Positions 23,071 through 34,300 of a stretch of DNA of 64,000 bases are shown here, piece by piece (position 1 is the first letter of the stretch; the number at the start of each line of letters is the position of its first letter). The translations under genes and the position numbers were made by a program. Origin of the DNA: Budorcas taxicolor (taxonomy: Eukaryota > Chordata > Mammalia > Artiodactyla > Bovidae); assembly GCF_023091745.1 (NCBI RefSeq), contig NC_068912.1, positions 56,944,567 through 57,008,566 on the forward strand, in the 5' to 3' direction. Under the pieces are notes generated by a model. The model was not told where the DNA came from and ran no database searches. It saw only the letters and a program-made list of their open reading frames with translations.

Positions 23071-24821
23071 ATTTTAGCTTTTATTTCTTAAGTTTAAAGC
23101 ATTTATAGGCTTAGGTTTTGGTTTGGTTACATAAGTCACTCATGTCCTAGAACCACCTCTGTGTGATAGCCTCCTTGTTTAATTTAACAATACCATGCTG
23201 TATGAAAATTTGATACTGACTTATTTTTAATAACTTGTTTCTCACTGTAATGTTTCTTCAGAGCCATTGATACCATCACCAACAAAAGTATTAAGTATTT
23301 AGTGTTGAGAAGTAGCAAAATATTTCTGACTTGGACAAGGTTTATAGATTTGTTGTAATGGTTGGTGGTGGTATGATGGTGGCAGTAAAAGTTAATGTAA
23401 TACTTTTTAAAAATTCTTTGGAAATTTTACAAAACTCACATATGTTGCCTTAACTTACCTAGGAATCTAGCTATCTGGTAGAAAATAGCATAGATTGATT
23501 TTTTTGTCTTACTGTTAATCTGATCCATTTTATAGCTACATAGTAAAACTTTAATTGTGGCAAAGTTATCACCACAAATAAAGATTTAGGCTGTTTTTTG
23601 ATATGAGAAACCTCATTATAGGCTCTAACTAAAATTTTGTAACAAGAGGTTGGTCAGGTAGGAAAGAAATCAGTATATTACAACAGTAAATAAATTACCA
23701 GGGAAGTCTTTCAACAGTGAAGGAAGTACATTGTCTCAAAATATTAGGAAAATATATGAAATGTACAGAATTTAAATTGGTAGCTTATAAGTAATAGTCT
23801 TGGTAATGCTCAAAATATATTTAAATTGCAAAAAATTATTTAACTGCAAAGCTGAAATTTATTTTAAGAATAATAAAAATCAGTTATTTTTTAAATGAAA
23901 GGGAAATTGGAATATTCAAAAATCCTGTTACAAATAAGGTGAATTAGTTATAGGGCTGAAGTAGTTAGATATTTCCACTTCCCATTTGGAGGATGCTATC
24001 AGAAATTTAGGAAAAGTGGCAATAAGTAATATGGAAATAGGTATGGATGCCAAAAGGGGAAATGAAGTTTTGTGCATCATTTTCATATTTTTCTAAAGGT
24101 GTCTGTATATTTCCATTTAAATTATTTGGGCCAGTGTAATATAATCCTAATGGAATAGTGTCTAGAGTTAGATTATCGGTGCAAATAAGGCTTCTCTTTA
24201 ATGCATATAGAAGAGCGGCCTACCAACTTGGTGTTGGTAATATAAGCAAAATAAAAACTTGCTATATAGAAGTTATATAACTTGCTTCTTTGATTTTTCT
24301 TCAACTGGTGTTTTTCCACAAATGTTTGAACGTCAGTTTTTATATGTTTATGTTACTTTAAAAAGTAAAAATGCTAAAGGTGAAATTCAGGGAAGTTTCA
24401 AATTTTAACTTTTTTTACCCCTTTCATACTTCATACCCTTGATAAACTCTGAGTAGCATATATTTCTTTGTATGTGAATGTATGTGTTGCCAAAGATTCT
24501 TATGATTATAAGGCATTGAAAATTTACCACAATTTGTAGTTAATTTACTGCATTTATTTGCCACGAAAAACATATTTTCCTATGAACACTGCAAATTCTT
24601 AAAATGCCAAACTAGCATCACAAATTAATGCTTTAAGCATTTGAAACTTTCCTTGAGAAGCTCACATCTGAGCTTGTGTAGTCATTTAAAAATACGTTTC
24701 TCATATTTTTCATTAATCAGTTCATGTTTTATGGTGCAGAAAATGGATTACAAGAGTGCTAGGATCCTTCAGTCGTTTGGGATAACCAAATGGGAGCTCA
24801 AGTGAGCAGAGGCCCCCAGGC

Positions 24822-25096
24822 TGCTGCTGCTGCTGTTAAGTCACTTCAGTCGTGTGCGACTCTTGGACCTGATAGACGGCAGCCCACCAGGCTCCCCGTC
24901 CCTGGGATTCTTTAGGCAAGAACACTGGAGTGGGTTGCCATTTCCTTCTCCAATGCATGAAAGTGAAAAGGGAAACTGAAGTCGGTCAGTCATGTCCGAC
25001 TGTTTGCGACCCCATGGACGACAGCCTACCAGGCTCCTTTGTCCTTGGGATTTTCCAGGCAAGAGTACTGGAGTGGGGTGCCACCGGCTTCTCCGG
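24822..25096 (-). repeat. Bov-A2 dimeric SINE
   Basis: Two antisense Bov-A monomers (TCACTTCAGTCGTGTGCGAC and GTCGGTCAGTCATGTCCGAC) joined by the linker AATGCATGAAAGTGAAAAGG. It begins with a GCTGCTGCTGCTG run, the reverse of the usual (AGC)n end. Confidence 0.95.
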
Positions 25097-25304
25097 CTAG
25101 TCATCTCCAATTCTAACCAGCAACTTCCTTTTACAGTGCTCCAAACAGTTGTTACTGTTTTCGCTGTGTAATGATATGAAGAATTTAGGGAAACAATGGT
25201 ATAGAGGAATGCCATCATATAAGGTAATGGAATCTCCACTTAAGAGTTTCCAAGGGATCATAAACTTGGAAACAGAAGATAAATCTAATAACCAATTTTG
25301 TATA

Positions 25305-26060
25305 TAGCCGTATTTTTTAAATTATGGTAAAGTGTACATAAAATTAAGTATTTTAACTGTTTTTAAGTGTTCGATTCAGTGACATCAAGTGCATTCATGT
25401 TGTTGTCCAAGCTTCATCACCATTTATCACCAAAACTTCTTCCTAACATGAAACAGTTATTAAACAATAATTCCTCCATACCACCACCCACCAACCTCTG
25501 AGAACCACCATTCTACTCTCTGTCTCTGAATTTGACTATTCAAAGTACCTCATAAAAGTGCAGTCCTATAGTATTTATACCTTTGTTGGCGGCCTTATCA
25601 TTGGACAATGCTTTCCGTTTTCATCCCTGTTGCAGCATGTGTCCTAATTTCCTTCCTTTGTATGTATGTATACTGCATTTTGGTTAGCCATTCATCTGTC
25701 AGTAGACATTTAGGTTGCTTCCACCTTTTGGTTATTGTGAATAATAACACAAATAACTATGCCAGCCCCTGCTTTCAATTCTTTTGGGTATATACCTAGA
25801 AGTGAAATTGCTGGATCATATAATTCTATTTTAAGTTTTAAAGGAACCACCATTCTGTTTTCCATAGTGGCTGTACCACTTTACATTCCCAACAGCAGTG
25901 CACAAGGATTCCATTTTCTCCACATCCTACTCAATCACTTGTTTTGCTTTTTTTATAATAGCTTCTAATGAGTGTGAAGTGGTATCTTATTGTGGTTTTC
26001 GTTTAATTTCTTTATTGATTAGTGGTGTTAGAATCTTCTTATGAGCTCATTGGTAATACG
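25305..26060 (-). repeat. L1M-type LINE 3' end
   Basis: Antisense: AAATTGCTGGATCATATAAT, TTCTTTTGGGTATATACC, CCACTTTACATTCCCAACAG and ATTTTCTCCACATCCTACTC are the reverse of the well-known L1 ORF2-end/3' UTR sequence. Short plus-strand ORFs here are shadows. Confidence 0.85.
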
Positions 26061-26582
26061 GCCTTATACTTTTAAAGATTTGGGGTATGGGATTAGCTAA
26101 CCAAGATTAACTAAATCTTGTTTAAGAATCTTAGAGATTATCAGAGTTCTTAATCTGAAATCCATCAGTGTTTCAGACAGTCCATGAGTAGTGTGAATGA
26201 AAACAAATTCAGACTCTCAGTAGCTGTGCCTCTCAAAAATTTAAGAACTTTATTGATCCAACCCAGAATCACCAGAATGTTTTTTTAAAGTCATTATGTT
26301 AGGAGGAGTTGGAATTAAGGTGATTTTTTTAAATTTCTGTTCTGTGCTTTTATTTTTTAGTGTCTGAAAAAAGAATTCATAGCACACATGATTTCTGTGC
26401 TGTTTTAGAACTTGAAAAGTAAAATTTATCTTTAGCTCTTGGACCTACAACTAAAAAAAAATGACTAAAAGCTAAGAAGTAAAATGGATGTAGTATGTTC
26501 TTATAATTGCCTGTCTTAGAGTCACAGCATCCCCAAGTCACTACCAGAAGAATGTACAATGCTCTACAGCTACAAAAAAGTG

Positions 26583-26772
26583 ATATTTACTATTAAATCC
26601 ATTTCAACTGAATTCATTGCAATAAAATCATTGCATTTGAGTTTTTTATAATAAGCTTTTTATTCTAAAGAGAATATGTAGATAATAAAGCAACATTTAC
26701 CTTTGAATTCATTTCAGCTGAATTTCATTAAGGGAAATATTTGCATTTAAGTTCTTTATAATGAGATTTTAC
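26583..26772. repeat. Degenerate 110-bp-period tandem repeat
   Basis: ATTTCAACTGAATTCATTGC (26601) and ATTTCAGCTGAATTTCATTA (26711) start equivalent blocks, and TTGCATTTGAGTTTTTTATA matches TTGCATTTAAGTTCTTTATA at the same 110-bp offset. There are one full unit and about 80 bp of a second. Confidence 0.8.
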
Positions 26773-26944
26773 TGAGTTTTCAGTAATATCTTTACATAGT
26801 ACTCTAATTACTTTTTAAAGGTATTGATTGGAGTTTTGTATTATTTAATTTTAAAACATTGTTCACTTAATTTTAAAGGCAACCAAAAGGAATTCTCATT
26901 AAATATTTTTGTTGAATAGATGATGGATACATACCTGGATTCAC

Positions 26945-26984
26945 CGTGTGTGCGTGCGTGCGTGTGTCTGTGTGTCTGTGTGTC
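26945..26984 (+). repeat. GT-rich microsatellite
   Basis: GTGTGTGCGTGCGTGCGTGT then three TGTGTGTC units. It lies at the 3' tail side of the antisense Bov-tA that follows. Confidence 0.85.
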
Positions 26985-27186
26985 TGAAGTCGCTCAGTAG
27001 TGTCTGACTCTTTGCAACCCTGTAGACTGTAGCCCACCAGGCTCCTCCGTCCCTGGGATTCTCCAGGCAAGAATACTGGAGCGGGTTGCCATTTCCTTCT
27101 CCAGGGGATCTTCCCAAACCAGGGATCAAACCCTGGTCTCCTGCATTGTAGGCAGACGCTTTATCCTCTGAGCCACCAGGGAAGCC
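26985..27186 (-). repeat. Bov-tA SINE
   Basis: Complete antisense copy: AAGTCGCTCAGTAGTGTCTG to CTCTGAGCCACCAGGGAAGC. GGATTCA occurs just outside both ends (26938 and 27186), a possible short target duplication including the microsatellite. Confidence 0.93.
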
Positions 27187-27512
27187 GGATTCATCTTAGC
27201 ATCCTTAAAAGAAAAACTAGGAAATCTTTAAAATTTTGTTAAAAACTTCCTAGAACAGCTTACCTATTCAAGTCCATTGTCAAGTCTTCATATCTTCCTC
27301 AGTCTTTTTTAATAAGTTTGAGTGTACTCCAAGAAGGGCTTGAATACCTCTACTGCTTAATACCCTTAGGCCTTCATTTTCTCTTCTGATGTTTGTTTGA
27401 TATATATATCTGCTTAACTGGAATGTTTATACTATGAAATTTTATATTTATTTTATAGCTACATTTTAAAAATTTATACTGGTCTTTTAAACTTCTGTTT
27501 TTTCTTTTGCAG

Positions 27513-27576
27513 CTGTATGCAGGAGCTATTCTTGAAGTCTGTGGATGAAAATTGGGGAGGTTCCCTCAAGTCCAAG
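27513..27576 (+). CDS. SELENOF: SELENOF coding exon 3 with the selenocysteine codon
   Basis: Encodes residues 85-105 plus one base: LYAGAILEVCG-Sec-KLGRFPQVQ. The in-frame TGA at 27546-27548 is selenocysteine 96 in the family's CGU redox motif (Cys-Gly-Sec), the active-site equivalent of thioredoxin CxxC. A gene caller that reads TGA as stop will truncate the protein here. The acceptor is TTCTTTTGCAG| and the donor CCAAG|GTGTGT in phase 1. Just after the TGA the bases at 27552-27557 can pair with 27564-27569 (see findings). Decoding needs the SECIS element in the 3' UTR, which is present. Confidence 0.97.
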
Positions 27577-29166
27577 GTGTGTAAAATTAACTCTAGTATA
27601 AAAATAATCAAGAAGAAAATTAAATACCATAAAACTTGAGGTGTAGAAGAAAGGAAATCATACAAGTGTATCTTCACAGGAATTAAAGATAAGTATGTGA
27701 AAGGATAATTGTGAAAGTGTATTCTTTTGGTTGACAGCAAACAGTAATGGAGATTTGTATCTCCAAAAAGACTTGGACATTTTCTATTCCATCCTTGCAT
27801 GTCACTTGAAAATCAGTTTTATGAAGGTAATGAAGTTTTTTTTTTTTTTTTTAATGAAAATGCATAAGTGCTATCTATATTTGTATACCTCATTCTGTTT
27901 TTGTTTTTGCTGCCTTTCCTGTGGTTTCTTGACTTGTTTACTCAATAGCAAGAGAATTTTGGGGTTTAGTATTATGTAAAATTGCCCATGTTAACACATG
28001 CCCTTTATTGCTGGCCTAGAATTATTTATAATAAAATATTGTTCCTTTTGGCACAGAAATGTAATCAAACAATTTGACTTGGGGATATTTTATTTGAGAC
28101 CCAGAGCAGATGCATATCTAATTAAATACATTCTTTAATAGGATAAGAACATCTTCTGATATAGCACAGAATATAACAACTTGGGGAGAAAATTCCTTGC
28201 TCTTAGGATTAATTTTGCCTCGAACACTTAAACTCAGAATTGTACCAGAGTTGTTTCAGCTTTTTTTAATGTCAGTTATCTGAATGATAAAGTGATCATT
28301 CTTATTCCTAAAATATTTTGACATTTCCTTTCAATTATATTGATTATTCATATTTACTGACTTGTCTTAATTTTTTGTGACTCAGATTTTCATGAGGTCA
28401 AGAGTAGATTGCAGTTAGTGCTTCTATTTGTGATGTCAGGTTTTATCATGTCCATGATAATAATTTCTATAGCTGCTAGTTCAGTCTTTAAAAGATTGAG
28501 TGTAGTTTATTAATCTTTGGATTACAACTTAATTATATATATATTTCTTATGTATAGTTAAATTATCAAACTTGTGGGTATATGTGGTCATACTGTCTTT
28601 TCCTTTTGAAACATTAAATTTTTAATTCTGTGTATAAATATTTAATTAGTACAAACCAATTTAAATTAAAATGATTGTATAATTCTTTAATCCATAGCCA
28701 TATTTAATATAATCATATTATCAATATTTTCTGAGCCCCTGAGAAACTAGTACATTTTTTAAGTTTATTTAATTTTAATTGGCCATGTCATGAAACAGAA
28801 GGAAAAAATAATGTTAAATTATTCTAGAAGAGAGAAGGATTAAAAATTTGAAATGTCTTATCCACATTAATCAACTCAGGTTTCATGGGCTGAAAAGAAG
28901 TCCCAAATCATGTCTTAGCTAATTCCAGATATACCTCCTAAAATACTCTGGTTTTCCATGTTATGGTTGTTTAAGTAGGAAAGTCTGTATGTATACAAAT
29001 TTCTCATTGTATGTTGGATCTTGTGTTTTATCACTTAAGTGGCATCAAAGCAATGATGTTAAGTCTGTTTTCTTTCTTATGCACGAGTCTTACCATGATA
29101 AGGTTGTGTCTGCAGTCTGTCTCTCTCCAAAACAAAAAATGTAAATTTCCCCTGATTTTGTAGGTC

Positions 29167-29380
29167 TTAACAAACATTTTTTCTAAAAGACCAGATAGTA
29201 ATACTTTTCAGCTTTAAAGCCAACAGTATATCCATTGCAGCTTTTGAACTTTGCTTTTGTAGTACAGAAGCAGCCATAGAAAATATTTAAATGAATACAT
29301 ATGGCTGTGTTCCAGTAAAACCTTATTTATAAAAGCAGGAAGGCCAGTGTGGCCTGTGGACTGTAGTTTGCCAGCCTCTG
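29167..29380 (-). repeat. Old DNA-transposon-like repeat, copy 2 of 3
   Basis: Antisense to the copy at 11520: GCTGTGTTCCAGTAAAACCT, TGGACTGTAGTTTGCCAGCC, and at the left AACATTTTTTCTAAAAGACC. Confidence 0.6.
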
Positions 29381-29519
29381 TATTAGATTCATAAATCTTT
29401 GGATACAGAAAGGAATTTTAAAATAATATACAACTGAGATAGCAAATATATTTTCACTTCTTGAGTGATGCCTAGGATTATGTTATCTCTGAGGTTTACT
29501 GGAAGGAATACCGATTGAT

Positions 29520-29645
29520 TAGCACTAGCTTCATCAATTTACTCATTTATAAAATGGGTTAATAGGTGGTATAAAATCAGTTAATATCTACCTTATTGGA
29601 CTGTTTTGAGAATTGAATAACAATGACTTTCTAGCATTTGACTCT
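29520..29645 (+). repeat. MIR SINE fragment
   Basis: ATTTACTCATTTATAAAATG, then ATATCTACCTTATTGGACTG and TGAGAATTGAATAACAATG follow the MIR 3' half. Confidence 0.55.
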
Positions 29646-29929
29646 CTCTTCCCTTCACTTGTGTGAACAAGTTTTTTTATTCTCCTTTTTTGGCATCTCA
29701 TCTACCACCCAAACTTCAAATATTGGGGTCAGTCACAGTCTTGTTCTTATTTTCCCTTTTTCTTACTCTCTTAAACAGTGTCCCACTCCCTCGGTTTCTG
29801 CTGCAGTGTTCACCTGGTGACTCCCAATTTATGACTTTAACTCAAACCGTTCTTTTGTTTATCACCACACTTCAGAGTGAACTGACATTTCCACTTAGGT
29901 GGTCTCATAGTATCTTAAACCAACATACA

Positions 29930-30035
29930 TATATGTCACCCAGGGGTCTTGTTAAAATGCAGAGTATAATTCTGTAAATTGGGTTTGTATCCTGAGATTC
30001 TGCTTTTCTAACAGTTCTATAGATTGTGGCCTACG
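29930..30035 (+). repeat. hAT-Charlie MITE remnant (MER5/MER20-like)
   Basis: GTCTTGTTAAAATGCAGAGT and TGAGATTCTGCTTTTCTAAC match the remembered non-autonomous hAT pattern. It is cut at its right edge by the BovB copy. Confidence 0.5.
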
Positions 30036-31189
30036 TTTTTAGTTGTTGTTCAGTTGTTCAGTCATGTCCTACTTTTTGCACCCCAATGGACTGCACCATG
30101 CCAGGCTTCCCTGTCCTTCACCATCTCCCAGAGCTTGCTCAAATTCACGTCCATCGAGTCAGTGATTCCATCCAACCATCTTGTCCTCTGTCATCCCCTT
30201 CTCCTGCCTTCAATCTTGCCCAGCATCAAGGTCTTTTCTGATGAATTGGCTCTTCACATAAGGTGGCCAAAGGATTGGTGCTTCAGCATCAGCCCTTCTA
30301 ATGAATATTCAGGATTGATTTCCTTTAGGATTGACTGGTTGGATCTCCTTGCAGTCCAAGGGACTCTCAAGAGTCTCCTCCAACACCACAGCTCAAAAGC
30401 ATCAATTCTTCAGCATTCAGCCTTCTTTATAGTCCAACATCCATACATGATCACTGTAAAAACCATAGCTTTGACTAGACAGACCTTGTCAGCAAAGTAA
30501 CATCTCCGCTTTTTAACACATCATCTAGGTTTGTCATAGCTTTTCTTCCAAGGAGCAAGCATCTTTTAATTCCATAGCCACAGTCACCATATGCAGTGAT
30601 TTTGGAGCCCAAGAAAATAAAGTCTGTCACTGTTTCCATTGTTTCCCCATCTATTTGCCATGAAGTGATGGGACTGGATGCCATGTTCTTCATTTTATAA
30701 ATGTTGAGTTTTAAGTCAGGCTTTTCACTCTTCTCTTTTACCTTCATCAAGAGGCTCTTTAGTTCCTCTTCACTTTCTGCCAAAAGGGTGGTGTCATCTG
30801 CATATCTGAGGTTATTGATATTACTCCCAGCAGTCTTGATTCCACTTTGTGCTTCATCCAACCCAGCATTTCACATGATGTACAACTGTTTGAATTTGTT
30901 AAAAATCCATATTTTGGAAGCCTCATTATCTTAGAGGCTGAAGTGATCCAAAGGGGTTCCTGAGAAAAGGACTGCCTGATTGGTGGGTGCAGATACTGGG
31001 CTGACAATAGAACTGCTTTTTACTTTATAATTGAGGTCTAGAATGATCGATTTCTTAGAAATTTTGAGTTTATTTTCTTGTGCTTCCATGTGGAAGAGAC
31101 AGGGATCCTGACCTCAACAAGGAAAGATAGCTCCATTCAGTCTTGCACACAGTTTGAAGGATACACACTTAAATTTCTCATTTCCACTT

Positions 31190-31396
31190 TCCCAGCCCCT
31201 GGTGGCCACTATTCCACTATTCCTGTTTTCTATTCCAGTGGATTTTCTGACTCCAGATAAATGGAATCATAATATGAGGTCTTTTGTGACTGACTTCTTT
31301 CACTTAATGTGTTTTTAAGATTCATCATATTGTAGTGTATTTCAGAACTTCATTCCTTTTTATGGCTAAATAATATTCCATTATACAGTTACCCTG
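31190..31396 (-). repeat. L1M 3' UTR piece within the BovB interruption
   Basis: CCCCTGGTGGCCACTATTCC, ATAAATGGAATCATAATATG and TGGCTAAATAATATTCCATT are the antisense L1M 3' UTR pattern. The Bov-tA begins directly after it. Confidence 0.75.
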
Positions 31397-31605
31397 GGGG
31401 CTTCCCTGGTGGCTCAGATGGTATAGAATCTTTCTGCAATGGAGGAGAGCTGTGTTCAACCCCTGGGTCAGGTAGATCCCTTGGAGAAGGAAATGGCAAC
31501 CCACTCCAGTATTCTTGCCTGGAGAACTCCATGCACAGAGGAGCCTGGTAGGCTGTAGTGTGTGGGGTCGCAAAGAGATGGACACGACTGAGGTGCAACT
31601 AACAC
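31397..31605 (+). repeat. Bov-tA SINE
   Basis: Sense: GGGCTTCCCTGGTGGCTCAG head, TCAACCCCTGGGTCAGGTAG, body to CACGACTGAGGTGCAACTAA. It abuts the BovB sequence that resumes at about 31608. Confidence 0.93.
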
Positions 31606-32679
31606 TGTATACTCTGCATATAAGTTAAAAAGCAAGGTGACAATATACAGCCTTGACATACTCCTTTCCCAAGGGGCAACCAGTCTACTGTTCTATGTCC
31701 AGTTCTGTTGCTTCTTCACCTACATGTGGGTTTTGCAGGAGGCAGGTAAGGTGGTCTGGTATTCCCATCTCTTGAGGAATTTTCCAGTTTGTTGTGATCC
31801 ACACAGTCAAAGGCTTTAGTGTAGTCAATTAGCAGAAGTAGATGTTTTTCTAGAATTCCCTTTCTTTTTCTTTAGTCCATTGGATGTCGGCAATTTAATC
31901 TATGGTTCCTCTACCTTTTCTAAATCCAGCTTGTACATCTGAAAGTTCTCAGTTTACCTACTGTTGAAGCCTCATTTGGAGAATTTTGAGCCTTACTTTG
32001 TGAGCGTGTGAAATGAGTGCAATTGTGTGGTAGTTTGAACAATCTTTGGCATTGACCTTCTTTGGTATTGGAATGAAAACTGACCTTTTCCAGACCTGTG
32101 GCCACTGCTGAGTTTTCCATATTTGCTGGCATATTGAATACAGCACTTTCACAGAATCATCTTTTAGTATTTGAAATAGATCAGCAGGAATTCCATCATC
32201 TCCACTAACTTTGTTCCTAGTGATGCTTCCTAAGGCCCACTTGACTTCACACTCCAAGATGTCTGGCACTAGATGAGTGATCACACCGTCGTGGTTATCT
32301 GGGTTGTTAAGATCTTTTTTCTGTAGCTCTTCTGTGTATTCTTGCCACCTCTTCTTAATATCTTTCTGCTTCTTTTAGATCCATACCATTTCTGTCCTTT
32401 ATTGTGCCCACCTTTGCATGAAGTGTTTCCTTGGTTATCTCTAATTTTCTTAAAGAGATCCCTAATCTTTTCCACATTGTTTACTGAGGAAGGCTTGCTT
32501 ATCTCTCTGTACTATTCTTTGGAACTCTGCATTTAAATGGATATATCTTTCCTTTTCTCCTTTGCCTTTTTCTTGTCTTCTTTTCTCAGCTATTTGTAAG
32601 GCCTTCTCAGACAGTCATTTTGCCTTTTTATATTTTTAGTAGAGGGGCCTTAAACCCAGCATATTCAAAAATTAAATTA

Positions 32680-33370
32680 ATCCTCTTCTCTAAAACTACA
32701 CTGTCGTCTTCACTATTTCCACAAATGGCAGTATCATCAAGCAAAAGTATTAGCATGAAACCCAAGACTCATGATTAATATTTCTTGCATACTTTATACC
32801 CAGCTAGTCACCAAGTTGTGTCTCTTCCTCCTCCTTAATAACCTTCATATGTTACTCCTTTGGCCTATTCTGTGATTTTAATCAGCCCTTAGCATCTTTA
32901 TCTGAAAGAATTAGTTACTTCCTATCTGGCCTACCTGTTTTTTTCCCTTTTCTTACTTCTATTCTCTCTCCTACATAACTACTGAAAAGACCTTTTCCAG
33001 AAGACAGATTTGATTATGTGAACCTCTTATTTAAAATTCTCTGTGGTTCCCCACCACATAGAGAATAAATGTCAAACTCAGCATCATAAACAAGACCTAT
33101 CATGACATGGACTCTCTTTTCTAGGTTTATGTCTTTAGTTTATATGCAGAACTCTTGCAGTTCTCTGAACTCTGACCTCTAAGTCTTTGCACACACTGTA
33201 TGTTCTTCCTGACTTATGCTTTTTGCCCATTCTTGTGATGAACCCCTATTCATTCAAAAGTCAGTTCAAACATTATTTGGGGATTACTTTTGCACAGAAT
33301 TTTTCACTCTCCGCATCGTGTTCCATAGCATTTCCCGCATAATATTTTAATGTATTTATTTGCTTTGCTG
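32680..33370. repeat. Possible L2-like ancient LINE remnant
   Basis: AAGTCTTTGCACACACTGTA, GTTCTTCCTGACTTATGC and AAAAGTCAGTTCAAACATTA loosely follow the 3' region of L2. Weak and undirected; only the part from about 33170 to 33290 is suggestive. Confidence 0.35.
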
Positions 33371-33389
33371 GTCTTCTGCCTCTACCAGA

Positions 33390-34300
33390 CTTTGTTGTTC
33401 AGTCGCTAAGTCATGTTTGACTCTCTGCAACCCCATGGACTGCAGCTCCTCTATCTCCCACTGTCTCCCAGAGTTTTCTCAAATTCATGCCCATTGAGTT
33501 GGTGATGCTATCTAGCCATTTCATCCTCTGCCACCCCCTTCTCCTTTTGTCTTCAGTCTTTACCAGCATCAGGAGCTGTCTAGTGAGTTGGCTATTCACA
33601 TCAGGTGGCCAAAGTATTGGAGCCTCAGCTTTAGCAACAGTCCTTCCAGTGAATGTTCAGGGTTGATTTCCTTTAGATTTGACTGGTTTGATCTCCTTGC
33701 AGTCCAGGGTACTCTCAAGAGTCTTCTCCAGCACCACAATTCAGAAATCTCCATTTTTCGACACTCAGCCTTCTTTATGGTCCAACTCTCACATCCGTAC
33801 ACAATTACTGGAAAAGCCATAGCTTTGACTATACGGACCTTTGTCAGTAAACTGATGTCTGTGCTTTTTATTACACTGTCTAGGTTTGTCATAGCTTCCC
33901 TTCCAAGGATCAAGCATCTTTGGATTTCCTAGCCTCAGTCACTATCCACAGTGATTTTGGAGCCCAAGAAAATAAAATCCATCACTGCTTCCACTTTTTC
34001 CCCTTCTATTTGCCTTTAAATGACAGGACCAGATGCCATGATCTTCGTTTTTTGAATGCTGAATTTCAAGCCAGCTTTTCCGCTCTTCTATTTCACCATC
34101 ATCAAGAGGCTCTTTAGTTCCTCTTCACTTTCTGCCATTAGAGTGGTATCATCTGCATATCTGAGGTTGTTGGTATTTCTCTAGGCAAAATAGGTTGGTC
34201 TGGTATTCCCATCTCTTTAAGAATTTTTCAGTTTGTTGTGATCCACACTAGGCTTTAAGCATAGTCTGTGAAGCAGAAATAGAGGTTTTTCTGGAGGAAT
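33390..34300 (-). repeat. BovB 3' part with internal deletion
   Basis: The antisense copy starts GTTGTTCAGTCGCTAAGTCA. On the minus strand it encodes KAMAFPVIVYGCESWTIKKA and LWCWRRLLRVPWTARRSNQS. At about 34180 it jumps from the YADD-proximal segment (ATCTGCATATCTGAGGTTGT) straight to upstream sequence (GGTTGGTCTGGTATTCCCAT), skipping several hundred bases present in the copy at 30040-32645. Confidence 0.9.

Larger units (their letters stand above)
14011..27512 (+). other. SELENOF: SELENOF intron 2
   Basis: Starts GTACTG and ends TTCTTTTGCAG. At 13.5 kb it is the largest intron here. It holds several Bov-tA/Bov-A SINEs, two BovB 3' ends, MIRs, an antisense L1, a diverged ~210-bp duplication (18.0 and 20.2 kb) and a 110-bp tandem repeat (26.58 kb). 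Nothing is recognised in 14050-15430, 15610-16130, 17140-17730, 18270-19220, 19670-20180, 20400-21790, 23080-24820 and 26100-26580. No exon-like ORF was found. Confidence 0.9.
30040..32645 (-). repeat. BovB LINE, longest copy, interrupted
   Basis: Antisense BovB truncated upstream of the reverse transcriptase domain. From right to left it encodes the pre-RT linker (about 32470-32290), RT palm motifs (about 32284-31958: VKWALGSI, GIPADLFQILKDD, KRSVFIPIPKK), then LLFNLYAEY at about 31640-31608, and after an interruption of ~725 bp the catalytic YADDT box near 30795 and the C-terminal region to 30475. The 3' terminus is near 30040. Many frameshifts and stops make it non-functional. The insert (30884-31607) contains an L1 piece and a Bov-tA. 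Confidence 0.92.

Noticed and set aside
26945..26984. Possible Z-DNA or regulatory GT tract
   Set aside because: Short and adjoining a SINE tail; best explained as an ordinary microsatellite.
27546..27548. In-frame TGA as evidence of a pseudogene
   Set aside because: All splice sites, the six cysteines, the rest of the frame and a good SECIS are intact, so the TGA is selenocysteine.
30024..30500. 158-codon plus-strand ORF
   Set aside because: Reverse strand of BovB; the same peptide pattern recurs at other antisense BovB copies.
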